Below, piece after piece: positions 35,873 through 45,043 of a stretch of DNA of 64,000 bases. Numbering within the stretch: position 1 is the stretch's first letter; each line of letters opens with the position of its first letter. The DNA is taken from assembly GCF_025452095.1 (NCBI RefSeq), contig NZ_CP104877.1:620001-684000 (forward strand), in the 5' to 3' direction. This DNA is from Paenarthrobacter sp. JL.01a (GTDB lineage Bacteria; Actinomycetota; Actinomycetes; Actinomycetales; Micrococcaceae). Below the pieces are notes generated by a model, which made no database searches, was not told the origin of the DNA, and saw nothing but the letters and a program-made list of their open reading frames with translations. A program made the position numbers and the translations under genes.

Positions 35873-37189
35873 TTAGTGGAACTGGCCTTCTTCGGTGGAT
35901 CCCACCAGGGCCAAGGTTGATGCGTTCGGGTTGAGCGCGGTTGCGATGTCGTCGAAGTAGCCGGTGCCGACTTCGCGCTGGTGCTTCGTGGCGGTGTAGC
36001 CGCGGGACTCGGAGGCGAATTCCTTTTCCTGGAGCTCGACGTAGGCGCTCATGCCTTCACGGGCGTAGCCGTGGGCGAGGTCGAACATCGAGTAGTTCAG
36101 GGCGTGGAAGCCGGCCAGGGTGATGAACTGGAACGTGAAGCCCATGGCACCGAGTTCGCGCTGGAACTTGGCGATTGTGGCGTCGTCCAGGTGCTTGCGC
36201 CAGTTGAAGGACGGGGAGCAGTTGTAGGAGAGCATCTGGTCCGGGAACTCAGCCTTGACCGACTCGGCGAACTTGCGGGCCAGCTCCAGGTCCGGGGTAC
36301 CCGTCTCCATCCAGATGAGGTCGGAGTACGGTGCGTAGGCCTTGGCGCGGGCAATGCAGGGTTCGATGCCGTTGCGGACCTTGTAGAAGCCCTCGGGGGT
36401 ACGTTCACCGGTGATGAATTCCTGGTCGCGCTCATCGACGTCGGAGGTGATCAGGGTTGCTGCCTCGGCGTCGGTGCGGGCGATGACGACGGTCGGGGTA
36501 CCGGCGACGTCGGCTGCCAAGCGGGCTGCGTTCAGGGTCCGGATGTGCTGCTGGGTGGGGATCAGGACCTTGCCGCCGAGGTGTCCGCACTTCTTCTCGG
36601 ATGCGAGCTGGTCTTCCCAGTGCACGCCTGAGGCGCCGGCGGTAATCATGGATTTCATGAGCTCGTAGGCGTTGAGCGGGCCACCGAAGCCGGCCTCGGC
36701 GTCGGCGACGATCGGCACCAGCCAGTCCTCAACGGTCTTGACGCCCTCGGCGTATTCGATCTGGTCTGCGCGGAGCAGTGCGTTGTTGATGCGGCGGACA
36801 ACCTGCGGCACCGAGTTGGCCGGGTACAGGGACTGGTCCGGGTAGGTGTGACCGGAGAGGTTGGCGTCGGCTGCAACCTGCCAGCCGGACAGGTAGATGG
36901 CTCGCAGTCCCGCCTTGACCTGCTGGACGGCCTGGTTGCCGGTCAGTGCACCGAGGGCGTTGGTGTAGCCGCCGTTCGGGGCTTCCTCGGTGAGCTGCTT
37001 CCAGAGCTTCTCCGAACCGCGGCGGGCCAGGGTGTGCTCTTCGGAGACGCGACCGCGGAGGCGGACGACGTCGGAAGCTGAGTAATCACGGGTGACGCCC
37101 TCCCAGCGCGGGTTGGCGGACCATTCAAGTTCCAGCGCTGCTGCCTGCTGCTCGGCGGTCTGCTCTGCTGGTTCAAACGATGCGGTCAT
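35873..37189 (-). CDS. aceA: Isocitrate lyase
   Basis: 438 residues. The catalytic loop KKCGHLGGK carries Cys201, and further family blocks are [27 protein letters not shown] and [10 protein letters not shown]. It splits isocitrate into glyoxylate and succinate, allowing growth on acetate and fatty acids. It is divergent from ramB. The acyl-CoA dehydrogenase pair at 56-58 kb would feed this route. Expect glucose repression and acetate induction. Confidence 0.96.
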   Translation of the reverse strand: MTASFEPAEQTAEQQAAALELEWSANPRWEGVTRDYSASDVVRLRGRVSEEHTLARRGSEKLWKQLTEEAPNGGYTNALGALTGNQAVQQVKAGLRAIYLSGWQVAADANLSGHTYPDQSLYPANSVPQVVRRINNALLRADQIEYAEGVKTVEDWLVPIVADAEAGFGGPLNAYELMKSMITAGASGVHWEDQLASEKKCGHLGGKVLIPTQQHIRTLNAARLAADVAGTPTVVIARTDAEAATLITSDVDERDQEFITGERTPEGFYKVRNGIEPCIARAKAYAPYSDLIWMETGTPDLELARKFAESVKAEFPDQMLSYNCSPSFNWRKHLDDATIAKFQRELGAMGFTFQFITLAGFHALNYSMFDLAHGYAREGMSAYVELQEKEFASESRGYTATKHQREVGTGYFDDIATALNPNASTLALVGSTEEGQFH

Positions 37190-37292
37190 TGCATGTCTCC
37201 TAATATCCTGGCGGGGCTCCCGGGCTGGCCTCCGCAGCTTCCTTGCTGCTTCGGCCGGCTCACCGGGGTCTGTATTTCTTTTTCGTGAGAAC

Positions 37293-37333
37293 TACTTTTC
37301 TGCACTTTCAAGGGCCTTTCTAGAGGAAAAGTA
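37293..37333. promoter_or_regulatory. Inverted repeat in the aceA-ramB divergent control region
   Basis: TACTTTTC (37293-37300) and GAAAAGTA (37326-37333) form 8-bp arms in the AT-rich 180-bp gap between aceA and ramB. Adjacent CTGCACTTTC and AATGCAGTTC loosely resemble reported RamB half-sites. This is a positional suggestion only. Confidence 0.4.
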
Positions 37334-37369
37334 TGGAAAGAAATGCAGTTCTTCGCGTATTCTCAAGAA

Positions 37370-38857
37370 ATGTCGCCTTCAAGCTGGAATCGAGACGTCG
37401 CGTCGCCGTCGTCGTCCCCTGCAACCCCCGAACTGGACGTCATCAGCCTCGGCCGCCGCGTGCGCCACCTGCGCAAGCAAGCCGGCCTGACGCTCGATGA
37501 CCTGAGTGCCGCCGTCGGGACCGCACCAAGCCAGCTGAGCCTGATTGAAAACGGCAAGCGCGAGCCCAAACTGGGACTGCTTCAGCAGCTGGCCGCGTCC
37601 CTCAACGTGAGCATCGACCAATTGCTTGGTGCGGAACCGCCGAGCCGCCGCGCAGCCTTGGAAATCGAGCTCGAACGGTACCAGCGCGGACCCCTGTACG
37701 AGTCGCTGAACCTGCCCAAAATCCGCATCAGCTCGCGGCTTCCGCTGGAGGTTCTGGAGTCGCAGGTGGGGCTGCTTCAGGAGCTCGAACGCAAACTTAA
37801 TGAGCAAGCCGCGACGCCGGAGGAAGCCCGCCGCGCGAACGGCGAGTTGCGTGCCATGATGCGCGAGCGCGGTAACTATTTCCCCGAGTATGAGGCCGAG
37901 GCGCAGAAGGTCCTGAAAGGGGTCGGCTACACTACGGGTCCGCTGAGCCAACACGTCATTGCGGACATCGCCGAGAACCTCGGTTTTTCGCTTCACCATG
38001 TGGGTGACCTGCCGCATTCCACGCGGTCTGTAACGGATTTGAAGAACCGCAGAATTTACCTGACACAGAACCAGAGGCAGGACCACGACCCCCGTTCTGT
38101 GCTGCTGCAGGCACTGGGACACTACGTCCTGGGGCACGAAACTCCGCGGAACTACGGCGACTTCCTGGCACAGCGCGTGGCAACCAACTACTTCGCGGCG
38201 GCCTTGTTGCTGCCCGAGCATGCCACAGTGGAGTTCCTGCAAAAGGCCAAAGCTGCCAAGGAAATCGCGGTGGAGGACATCCGCGATGCCTTCGCCGTGT
38301 CGTACGAAACCGCCGCGCACCGCTTCACCAACCTGGCTACCAAGCACCTGGGCATCACCACGCACTTCCAGAAGACCCACCAGTCCGGCATCATCTACAA
38401 GGCCTACGAGAACGACGGCGTGACGTTCCCGCAGGATCACACCGGGGCGATCGAGGGGCAGCCGTCGTGCAAGGCGTGGACCTCGCGGGCTGTGTTCGAT
38501 GTGCCGGACAAGTTCAGCGCCTACAGCCAATACACCGATACGCCGTCCGGAACGTACTGGTGCACCGCCCGCACCGAGCGTTCGGCTTCAGGGGAGTTTT
38601 CGTTGAGCATTGGCGTGCCGTACCAGCACGTGAAGTGGTTCCGTGGCCGTGAAACCACGGCCCGGGCAACGTCGAACTGCCCGGATCCGAATTGCTGCAA
38701 GCGTCCGCCCGCGGCGTTGGCCGACGAGTGGGCCGGAAACGCGTGGCCTTCGGCCCGGGCCCACTCACACCTGCTCGCCGCGATGCCTCCGGGGGCGTTC
38801 CCCGGCGTGGACGAGACCGAGGTGTACTCCTTCCTGGAGGCCCACTCCGGGCGCTGA
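37370..38857 (+). CDS. ramB: RamB-type regulator of acetate metabolism (XRE HTH, ImmA/IrrE-like)
   Basis: 495 residues. The N-terminal XRE helix-turn-helix (LGRRVRHLRKQAGLTLDDLS through SLIENGKREP) is followed by an IrrE/ImmA-like central domain, where VLLQALGHYVLGHE stands in place of a strict HExxH, and a C-terminal ligand domain with a CPDPNCCKRPP cysteine cluster. This is the architecture of Corynebacterium RamB and mycobacterial PrpR-like regulators. The ATG at 37370 is preferred over one 27 bases upstream by domain start, though ribosome sites are weak. It is divergent from aceA, its likely target, together with aceB and itself. Confidence 0.88.
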   Translation: MSPSSWNRDVASPSSSPATPELDVISLGRRVRHLRKQAGLTLDDLSAAVGTAPSQLSLIENGKREPKLGLLQQLAASLNVSIDQLLGAEPPSRRAALEIELERYQRGPLYESLNLPKIRISSRLPLEVLESQVGLLQELERKLNEQAATPEEARRANGELRAMMRERGNYFPEYEAEAQKVLKGVGYTTGPLSQHVIADIAENLGFSLHHVGDLPHSTRSVTDLKNRRIYLTQNQRQDHDPRSVLLQALGHYVLGHETPRNYGDFLAQRVATNYFAAALLLPEHATVEFLQKAKAAKEIAVEDIRDAFAVSYETAAHRFTNLATKHLGITTHFQKTHQSGIIYKAYENDGVTFPQDHTGAIEGQPSCKAWTSRAVFDVPDKFSAYSQYTDTPSGTYWCTARTERSASGEFSLSIGVPYQHVKWFRGRETTARATSNCPDPNCCKRPPAALADEWAGNAWPSARAHSHLLAAMPPGAFPGVDETEVYSFLEAHSGR

Positions 38858-38878
38858 GTCTTTCGGTGGCCGGAGGCT

Positions 38879-38947
38879 CGAGTTCGCGGGAAACTTGCGA
38901 GATCGCTGGAAGTTTCCGGGCGATCTCGCCGGTTTCCCGCGAACTCG
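38879..38947. repeat. Palindromic intergenic repeat, family B copy 1 (convergent terminator)
   Basis: Outer arms of 16 bp (CGAGTTCGCGGGAAAC and its complement) enclose a second perfect pair CGAGATCGC / GCGATCTCG, with TGGAAGTTTCC near the loop. It lies between convergent ramB and the TetR gene. Copy 2 at 49836-49898 shares the outer arms and the TCGCTGGAAGTTTCC core. Confidence 0.8.
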
Positions 38948-38960
38948 CGGCGCACCTGGG

Positions 38961-39575
38961 CTAGGGAACCAGCCGCGCCACCAGCACTGCCGCAGCGTTG
39001 ACGACGTCGTCCGCCGCCTTCTTGGTGGCACTCAAGGCGACCTCGTGGCCGGCAACCGTAATGATGTCCGTGATCACCGCGACGGTGAGCCGTCCCAGGG
39101 TGTCCTCGCTGGTTCCGAGCAGCACAGAGTTTTGGCGGACCCATTCACGGCCGCGTTCACGACGGAGGACCTCAAAGCCCGGGGGAGTGTCGCCCTCGAT
39201 GAACACGCGCTCCAAGTCACGGTGCTTCCAGGTGTAATCGAAGTAGCTGCGGCTGCCGACGTTGAACAGGGCCAGCGGTTCGGTTTCCCCGGCTTTGCGG
39301 GCCTTGGCCACTGCGGCGGCTACCAGGCGTTCGTGCTCGTTTTGGTAATCGTCCCAGAGGGCCAGGAAGAGCTCGGTCTTGCCGCCAAAGTGGTGGTAGA
39401 GGCTGCCGACGCTGGATCCTGCGCGGGCCACGATGTCGGAGATGCTGGCGTCCGTGAAGCCGTGTTCCACGAACACGTCGGCGGCGGCATCCAACAGGTT
39501 GCGCTGCGTTGCCGCGGTGCGTGTCCACTTCCAGGAGCCCGCGGAGGTTGCTGCTTCAGAGGTTTTGCGGACCAA
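38961..39575 (-). CDS. TetR-family transcriptional regulator
   Basis: 204 residues. The helix-turn-helix (ASISDIVARAGSSVGSLYHHFG) lies at about residues 45-66, after the usual NLLDAAADVFVEHGF helix, and a C-terminal ligand domain follows. The start is uncertain: I use the TTG at 39575 with GAGGGAG seven bases upstream, since the longer open frame has no TetR similarity. It is divergent from the cytochrome b gene at 39877, a possible target. The ligand is unknown. Confidence 0.82.
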   Translation of the reverse strand: MVRKTSEAATSAGSWKWTRTAATQRNLLDAAADVFVEHGFTDASISDIVARAGSSVGSLYHHFGGKTELFLALWDDYQNEHERLVAAAVAKARKAGETEPLALFNVGSRSYFDYTWKHRDLERVFIEGDTPPGFEVLRRERGREWVRQNSVLLGTSEDTLGRLTVAVITDIITVAGHEVALSATKKAADDVVNAAAVLVARLVP

Positions 39576-39673
39576 ACCGGAACTCCCTCGCGGATGGGCC
39601 AGGACTCGGCGTGTTTCACCGTTATTTTCTGGAATCCTACCCTCGAAATTATCCACATAGCCAGCAGTGACCC

Positions 39674-39703
39674 TTGACCAGCGCAACAGGGACGGGAAAT
39701 AAT
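39674..39703 (+). promoter_or_regulatory. Candidate promoter of the cytochrome b gene
   Basis: TTGACC (39674-39679), an 18-bp spacer and AATAAT (39698-39703) in the 301-bp divergent gap 39576-39876. An unusually AT-rich stretch follows (39700-39760). The leader to the ATG would be about 165 bases. Confidence 0.5.
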
Positions 39704-39808
39704 TTTGGAAGTCGGTTCTAGAAATACATATTGCGGCATATATCCGAATGCTGCGATTTTTGACGTGGGACGCCCCGAAACCCGGGTGCCGTTTTCGCCG
39801 TCGGGCTG

Positions 39809-39842
39809 CAACTGGTTGAATCGCTATATAGCGCCAACTGGT
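39809..39842 (+). promoter_or_regulatory. Palindrome flanked by direct repeats ahead of the cytochrome b gene
   Basis: Two copies of CAACTGGT (39809-39816 and 39835-39842), 26 bp apart, bracket the perfect 12-bp palindrome CGCTATATAGCG (39822-39833). This is a good candidate operator, possibly for the divergent TetR protein. It ends about 35 bp before the start codon. Confidence 0.5.
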
Positions 39843-39876
39843 CGCAGCCAACCAAGCCAGAGAGGAACGCGGCCTG

Positions 39877-40806
39877 ATGTCCGTTTCAAGCAAGTCGTCC
39901 GGGATCACGTCGAACAGGTGGTTCAAGCCCGTCGTCGTCACTGCGGGAGCTTTGGTGGTGGCCCTGATCGTGGTTCTGGTGGCTCAGTGGCTCCGAACCC
40001 TGCAGCCGGTGCAGCAGTTCCTGACGGACTACCCTGGCCACTCAGCGATCCCGGAGGGCACGCCCACTGGATTCCCGGCGTGGCTTGGCTGGCAGCACTT
40101 CCTGAACATGTTCTTCATTGTCCTGATCATTCGTTCGGGCTGGCAGGTGCGCACCACTAGCCGCCCGCCGGCGTATTGGACCAGGAACAACAAGGGTTTC
40201 ATCAAGACCAAGAACCCGCCCAGCAAAATCAGCCTGGACCTTTGGTTCCACCTGACCCTGGACGCCCTGTGGGTCCTGAACGGCATCATTTTCATCGTTC
40301 TGCTCTTCGCGACCGGCCAATGGTTGAGGATCGTTCCGACCAGTTGGGACGTCTTCCCGAACGCGGTTTCGGCCGGCCTGCAGTACGCCTCGCTGAACTG
40401 GCCCGTTGAGAACGGCTGGAACAACTACAACAGCCTCCAGCTCCTGACCTACTTCATCACTGTCTTCATCGCCGCGCCGCTGGCTATCATCACAGGTATC
40501 CGGATGTCCGGTGCATGGCCAAAGAAGGCCGCCATCAACAAGTTCTACCCCATCGAGCTGGCCCGCAAGATCCACTTCCCCGTGATGATCTACTTCGTGG
40601 CGTTCGTGATCGTCCATGTGACCCTGGTGCTGGCCACGGGGGCGCTGAACAACCTGAACCACATGTACGCGGCCAACAACGACAACAGCTGGTGGGGCTT
40701 CGGAATCTTCGCGGCCTCCATCGTCTTCACAGCCGCCGCCTGGTTCCTGGCACGGCCGTTGTTCCTGCGCCCGATCGCCTCGCTGATGGGCAAGGTTTCG
40801 CGCTAG
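39877..40806 (+). CDS. Membrane cytochrome b / DUF4405-like protein
   Basis: 309 residues with about five membrane segments. Candidate heme-ligand histidines fall within helices: WLGWQHFLNMFF, LDLWFHLTLDALW, LARKIHFPVMIYF and FVIVHVTLVLATG. The fold resembles the di-heme cytochrome b subunit of formate dehydrogenase or thiosulfate reductase. No partner molybdoenzyme or ferric reductase is nearby, so its electron donor and acceptor are unknown. A good ribosome site (AGAGAGGAA) precedes the ATG, and a perfect terminator follows. Confidence 0.78.
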   Translation: MSVSSKSSGITSNRWFKPVVVTAGALVVALIVVLVAQWLRTLQPVQQFLTDYPGHSAIPEGTPTGFPAWLGWQHFLNMFFIVLIIRSGWQVRTTSRPPAYWTRNNKGFIKTKNPPSKISLDLWFHLTLDALWVLNGIIFIVLLFATGQWLRIVPTSWDVFPNAVSAGLQYASLNWPVENGWNNYNSLQLLTYFITVFIAAPLAIITGIRMSGAWPKKAAINKFYPIELARKIHFPVMIYFVAFVIVHVTLVLATGALNNLNHMYAANNDNSWWGFGIFAASIVFTAAAWFLARPLFLRPIASLMGKVSR

Positions 40807-40817
40807 CCCCTGACAAC

Positions 40818-40853
40818 AACAGCCGCTCCGGAAGGGTTTCCGGAGCGGCTGTT
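40818..40853 (+). terminator. Intrinsic terminator of the cytochrome b gene
   Basis: Perfect 16-bp arms (40818-40833 and 40838-40853) with a GGGT loop. The tail CTTGTCT is only moderately T-rich. The convergent pdxK gene ends 22 bp further on, so the stem may act in both directions. Confidence 0.85.
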
Positions 40854-40874
40854 CTTGTCTGGAAAGCGGAAGGG

Positions 40875-41711
40875 CTAGCTCAATGCCCCGCCCTGCCACA
40901 GCGCGTCAAACGGTGCGCCGGAGGACACCCGGTTCTTGATGCCCGCCGTGACGAAGGCCTTGGCGGTGCGGGCGGCTTCCAGGGGCGTCGCGCCCTTGGC
41001 CAACTCCGCGGTCACGGCCGCAGCAAGCGAGCAACCGGCACCGGAGACCGCAACTTCGCCAACCTTCGGCGCGCGCAGGACTTCCAGCGTTTCGCCGTCG
41101 TAGTAGACGTCGACGGCGTCGGGTCCTTCCAGCCGCACCCCGCCTTTGGCGAGGACTGCTGCGCCGCTGATCTCGTGGATCCGGATGGCTGCGGCCTTCA
41201 GGGACTCCTCGTCCGTGATCGTGAGCCCTGACAACGACTCGGCTTCAAAGTGGTTGGGCGTGACGTACGTGGCCAGTGGCAGAATCTGTGCCTTCAAGGC
41301 CTGGTCGGTGTCCAGGGCATGGCCCGGTTCCTGGCCCTTGCAGATCAGCACGGGGTCGAGCACCACGTGCTTGAACGTGCCGCCGGACAGGGCATTCTCC
41401 ACGGTGCTGATGGTTGCCGGGCTGCCGAGCATGCCGATCTTCACGGTGTCCAGAACCGAAGGTGCGCCAGAAGCGGCACCGTATGCCGCCGTCGTGGCTT
41501 CCAGCTGGTCCGCAATGACCTGCTGGTCCACCGGCACGAAACGGTGGTTCCAGCTGTCCTGCGGGTTGAAGGACACGATGCAGGTGAGGTTCGCGATTCC
41601 GAACACACCGAGTTCCTGGAAGGTCTTGAGGTCGGCCTGCGCGCCGGCGCCACCGGTCGCTTCGGAGCCGGCGATGGTCAGGGCAATGGCTGGGGCAACG
41701 GCTGAAGTCAT
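40875..41711 (-). CDS. pdxK: ThiD-type pyridoxine/pyridoxal kinase
   Basis: 278 residues of the ThiD/PfkB superfamily. The N-terminal GSEATGGAGAQADLKTFQE loop and the C-terminal GAGCSLAAAVTAELAKGA anion hole are clear. NPQDSWNH near residue 50 and LICKGQE near 120 resemble Bacillus subtilis PdxK (a ThiD-like pyridoxal kinase) more than true HMP-phosphate kinases, so vitamin B6 salvage is favoured over thiamine synthesis. No thi gene is nearby. The gene is probably monocistronic, 43 bp after the TAXI gene region. Confidence 0.8.
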   Translation of the reverse strand: MTSAVAPAIALTIAGSEATGGAGAQADLKTFQELGVFGIANLTCIVSFNPQDSWNHRFVPVDQQVIADQLEATTAAYGAASGAPSVLDTVKIGMLGSPATISTVENALSGGTFKHVVLDPVLICKGQEPGHALDTDQALKAQILPLATYVTPNHFEAESLSGLTITDEESLKAAAIRIHEISGAAVLAKGGVRLEGPDAVDVYYDGETLEVLRAPKVGEVAVSGAGCSLAAAVTAELAKGATPLEAARTAKAFVTAGIKNRVSSGAPFDALWQGGALS

Positions 41712-41754
41712 GATTCCATTTTGGCAGTTGCTCCTGCGCGACTCCTAAATGGGG

Positions 41755-42732
41755 CTAGCCGTGCAAGGCCCGGTAAGCGGCCTCGGCAGCCGGATGCAAG
41801 GGCACTCCAGCGGTGTTGATCAGCGTCTCCGGGCTGAGGAACTGAACTCCTGCGCTCGACTTCGGCACCAGGTCCTGGGCCTTTTCCACCATGAGCTCCA
41901 CGGTCTGCCGAACAACGTGGTCTGCCAAGTCGCTGCGGCACAGGAGCAGGTTGGCGACGCCCACGGTCCACACCGCAGGAGCGTTGCCGTAGCTGTTGGC
42001 TGGAATGAGGACGCGGTCGTAGAAGAACCCGGACTGCGCCCGCGTTGCCGGAATGAGCCCGGACAAATCAAGAAGCCGCACGCCGATGTCCTGGGCAGCA
42101 GCGGCGATGGGCGCCGTCGGGACGCCTCCGGACTGGATCATGACGTCGATTGATCCGTCGGCAAGTGCCGCTATGGCTTGGTTCAAGCCGAGGTTGACCT
42201 GTTTCACGGCCTTGTCCGGCTGTGCCGTCTGCGGCGCAAGACCCGCCGCGGCAATGATCCTGCCGGCCGTAAGGGTGGTTCCCGAACCAACTTCGCCTAC
42301 CCCCGCGGTCTTACCGGCGAGGTCCGCGAACGACCGGATGGCGCTGTCCTGGCGCACGATGCAGTGGACGTAGTTCTGGTACACCTTGCCGAGGGCAACC
42401 AGTCGTCCTTCGCTGTGGCTGCTGGCGGCGGGTTGGGCGGCGGCGTCGGCCAGGGCGACGGCGAAGGTCGCCTCGCCGGACAACACCCGCTGGATGTTCT
42501 CGAGACTGCCGCCGGTGGTCAACGCCCGGGCCCTGTCCGCGATGCGTTCGCGTTGCAGCAAGTCGGCCAAGAGCGCGGCGAATTCAAGGTAGAAGCCGCC
42601 CTGTTCGCCGCCGGCCACGGTGAGTTCTTGAGGCTTCTCCGCCGGGGAGCAGCCAACAGCCGCTGCCAGCACACCGAACGACACGGCGGCTCTCATGGCG
42701 TTCCGCCGCGAGATCGCGGGAAAGTCAGGCAT
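41755..42732 (-). CDS. TAXI-family TRAP-type solute-binding lipoprotein
   Basis: 325 residues. The N-terminus has a twin-arginine-like SRRNAMRA and a lipobox AVGC (Cys28). The mature part is a TAXI solute-binding protein: VAGGEQGGFYLEFAALLA, LTTGGSLENIQRVLSGEATFAVA and GVGEVGSGTTLTAGRI are family blocks. TAXI proteins normally deliver carboxylates or amino acids to a fused TRAP membrane protein, but none is encoded nearby. Instead the gene overlaps the end of a sensor kinase gene by eight bases, suggesting a sensory co-receptor role (inference). Confidence 0.87.
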   Translation of the reverse strand: MPDFPAISRRNAMRAAVSFGVLAAAVGCSPAEKPQELTVAGGEQGGFYLEFAALLADLLQRERIADRARALTTGGSLENIQRVLSGEATFAVALADAAAQPAASSHSEGRLVALGKVYQNYVHCIVRQDSAIRSFADLAGKTAGVGEVGSGTTLTAGRIIAAAGLAPQTAQPDKAVKQVNLGLNQAIAALADGSIDVMIQSGGVPTAPIAAAAQDIGVRLLDLSGLIPATRAQSGFFYDRVLIPANSYGNAPAVWTVGVANLLLCRSDLADHVVRQTVELMVEKAQDLVPKSSAGVQFLSPETLINTAGVPLHPAAEAAYRALHG

Positions 42733-44140
42733 CGGAACCCTCCCTTGGGCCCCCGAATTCCAAGCGAACCGTCAATCCGTGTGGCTTGCTGTCTTCCAGC
42801 ACCAACCTCGCCCCATTCGCTTCCGCCAGCCTTTCCACGATCGTCATCCCCAGGCCGTTGCCGGGGATGCTGCTGTGTTGGGGCGCCCGCCAGAACCGGC
42901 TGGTGGACACGGCACGCTGATCGGCTGGGAGGCCGGGACCGTCGTCGGAAATCACGACGGCGGTGCCTCCTTGGGCGGGTTCGGTCGCCACTTCGATGTG
43001 GGCGGCGGGGGCGTATTTGATGGCGTTGGCCAGGAGCTCACCGACCATATGCGCGAGTTCCTCCGGGTTGCATGCGATGGTGATTGGCCGTGGCGGCTGG
43101 CTGAGCCCGATTGTGGCGCCTGTCTGAGCGGCCGCGGGGGATGCCCGTTCCACTTCTCCTTGCAGGATGGGAAAGGGGTCGATCACCGAAAGGCGCTGGT
43201 TTTGAGACTCCTGATCGGCGTGGGCAGCCCCTGCGGAGGCGCGATGTTCCGCGGTCGCCAGCTTCAGCACGCCGTCGAGCATTCCTTCCACCCGCTCAAG
43301 CTCGGCCACGACCTCGGCAGCGGCGGCCTTCTCCGGTTCGGAACGGAGCGCCAGCTGCAGCAGATCGATCCTCAAACGCAAGGCCCCGACCGGGTTGCGG
43401 AGCTGGTGCGAGGTGTCCGCGATGAGGCGGCGCTGCGATTCCATGCTCTGGCTCACTGTGTTGGCCATGGTGGTGAAGGAGCGGCTGAGTTCGCGCAGTT
43501 CAGGCGGCCCGGCTTCAGGCAGTTGGGTGGTTGTGCCGGTGGCTTGAAGCTCATGGACGGCCTTGCTAAGGCGCTGGACCGGTCGCAAAACCCAGCCGGT
43601 GATACGGGCAGCGGCCAGCAGGAGCAGCGCGCCAAGCGCCACGGCGGCCACCCCGACGACGAGCCACCGCTCCCGCAACTTCTGGCGGGCGACGTCGAGG
43701 TTCACTTCCAGCACCACCTCGCCGAGGACCTGGCTGGCCGTGCCGAAGGAACGGGAGATGGTTTGGTTGCCTGTCCCGAAGGCGCGAACGGGATCCAACG
43801 TGGTGTCGCTGAGGTTCAGGCTTGCCCGGCCGAGCGCGTCCCGGACCTGTGGCTGGTCATCGCGAAGTTCCCCTGAATGGAGGGTTTGGCCTTGCATATG
43901 GATCAGGATTCCTTCGCCATACAGCTCGGTGTAGCGGTTCATTTCACGTTGGAGTTGGGTGGTGTTGTTGTCCTCCAGGGCGTCAGTTGCCAGCTGCGCG
44001 AAGCGGTTCAGGGCGGCGACACGGTTGATTTGCAGCTCCTGGGTGAGCTCGCGGCTGGCCGATGTCAGGATCACGCTGGATACCGTCACCACGATGATCA
44101 CCACCAACAGGCTCAGGATGCCCAGGACCCGGAGTTTCAC
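42725..44140 (-). CDS. Sensor histidine kinase (TctE-like)
   Basis: 471 residues. Membrane segments at about 7-28 and 160-180 flank an extracytoplasmic sensor domain of about 130 residues. HAMP-like linker, then DTSHQLRNPVG with His245, an N box (LLANAIKYAP) and G boxes (DDGPGLPADQ, GNGLGMTIVERLAEANG). It overlaps the response-regulator gene by four bases and the TAXI lipoprotein gene by eight, so three products are made together. The signal is probably a carboxylate bound by the TAXI protein (inference). Confidence 0.9.
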   Translation of the reverse strand: MKLRVLGILSLLVVIIVVTVSSVILTSASRELTQELQINRVAALNRFAQLATDALEDNNTTQLQREMNRYTELYGEGILIHMQGQTLHSGELRDDQPQVRDALGRASLNLSDTTLDPVRAFGTGNQTISRSFGTASQVLGEVVLEVNLDVARQKLRERWLVVGVAAVALGALLLLAAARITGWVLRPVQRLSKAVHELQATGTTTQLPEAGPPELRELSRSFTTMANTVSQSMESQRRLIADTSHQLRNPVGALRLRIDLLQLALRSEPEKAAAAEVVAELERVEGMLDGVLKLATAEHRASAGAAHADQESQNQRLSVIDPFPILQGEVERASPAAAQTGATIGLSQPPRPITIACNPEELAHMVGELLANAIKYAPAAHIEVATEPAQGGTAVVISDDGPGLPADQRAVSTSRFWRAPQHSSIPGNGLGMTIVERLAEANGARLVLEDSKPHGLTVRLEFGGPREGSDA

Positions 44141-44799
44141 GGCTGCTCGACGCGGTAGCCGACGCCCCGGACATTGATGATGAACCCCGGCATCTTGAGC
44201 TTGGATCTGAGGCCCGTCAGGTGCACGTCCATTGAACGGGAATGGGCCAGGAAGGCATCGCCCCAGAGTGCGTCGAGGATCTGTTCGCGGGTCACCACGG
44301 AGCCCGCATGCCTGACGAGGAGGCTCAGGAGGTCGAACTCCGTCGCCGTGAGGGGGAGTTCCCTTTTGCCGATCGAGGCAACACGGCGGTCGAGGTCCAC
44401 CTCCAGTTCGCCCAGGACGATCGTGTGTGGCGCTGCTTGCCCGGCGCGGTTGCTCCGGCGGGTGACGGCCTCGATGCGGGCAAGGAGTTCGACGAGTTTT
44501 ACGGGTTTGACCAGGTAGTCGTCGGCGCCTGAGCGGAGGCCAAGGACCACGCTGCGTTCGTCGTCGCGGGCCGTCAGGATCAAGATGGGGATCTGGGTGA
44601 CTTGGCGCAGCTTCCTGAGGACGTCCAGGCCGTCCAGATCCGGCAGGCCCAGGTCCAGCAGGATAACCTCATGCTGCCGGTGTGCCAGGAGTGCGTCCTC
44701 GCCCCGGGAAACCCGGGTGTGCTTGTGCCCGGCGGAGGCGACGGCGGCGCTCAAAGCTGAGGCCATGGCGTCGTCATCCTCGACGATGAGCACGTGCAC
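44137..44799 (-). CDS. OmpR/PhoB-type response regulator (TctD-like)
   Basis: 220 residues. Receiver domain with acidic pocket EDDD (8-10), phospho-acceptor Asp49 in ILLDLGLPD and Lys near 101 in YLVKPVKL. The C-terminal winged helix contains LPLTATEFDLLSLLVRHAG and GLRSKLKMPGFIINVRGVGYR. It is the first gene of the regulator-kinase-TAXI operon. Targets are unknown; the metabolite symporter at 45044 is a neighbouring candidate. Confidence 0.92.
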   Translation of the reverse strand: MHVLIVEDDDAMASALSAAVASAGHKHTRVSRGEDALLAHRQHEVILLDLGLPDLDGLDVLRKLRQVTQIPILILTARDDERSVVLGLRSGADDYLVKPVKLVELLARIEAVTRRSNRAGQAAPHTIVLGELEVDLDRRVASIGKRELPLTATEFDLLSLLVRHAGSVVTREQILDALWGDAFLAHSRSMDVHLTGLRSKLKMPGFIINVRGVGYRVEQP

Positions 44800-44921
44800 G
44801 GTGGTTCCTTCTTTGTCTCGGGGCTTTGGTCCGTCTTGGAGGTTACTCCTTTCCCGGAGCGTCCGCCCCTTTCAGCGGCCGGCCGGGGCACCCAAGCCCG
44901 GCAGCCGCCGTCGTACATCCC

Positions 44922-44967
44922 AACGCTCGATCACCTACGGGCGCCTTTTTCGAAACGCTCCATCACC
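44922..44967. repeat. 32-bp-period repeat, locus 1 (two units)
   Basis: AACGCTCGATCACC (44922-44935) recurs as AACGCTCCATCACC (44954-44967), exactly 32 bp apart, in the gap between the response regulator and the symporter gene. The reverse complement core GTGATCGAGCGTT relates it to the repeats at 46634, 47260 and 48914. Confidence 0.55.
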
Positions 44968-45043
44968 CCTTAACGTTGCGAGGCCCGCTCTGCGTCCTCC
45001 GGGAGTAACAACGGGCGCAGAACGTGCCTCACAATCGGGTGGG

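Noticed and set aside
42695..43876. 393-codon open frame on the + strand opposite the sensor kinase
   Set aside because: It is antisense to a kinase with all its motifs intact, and has no independent similarity.
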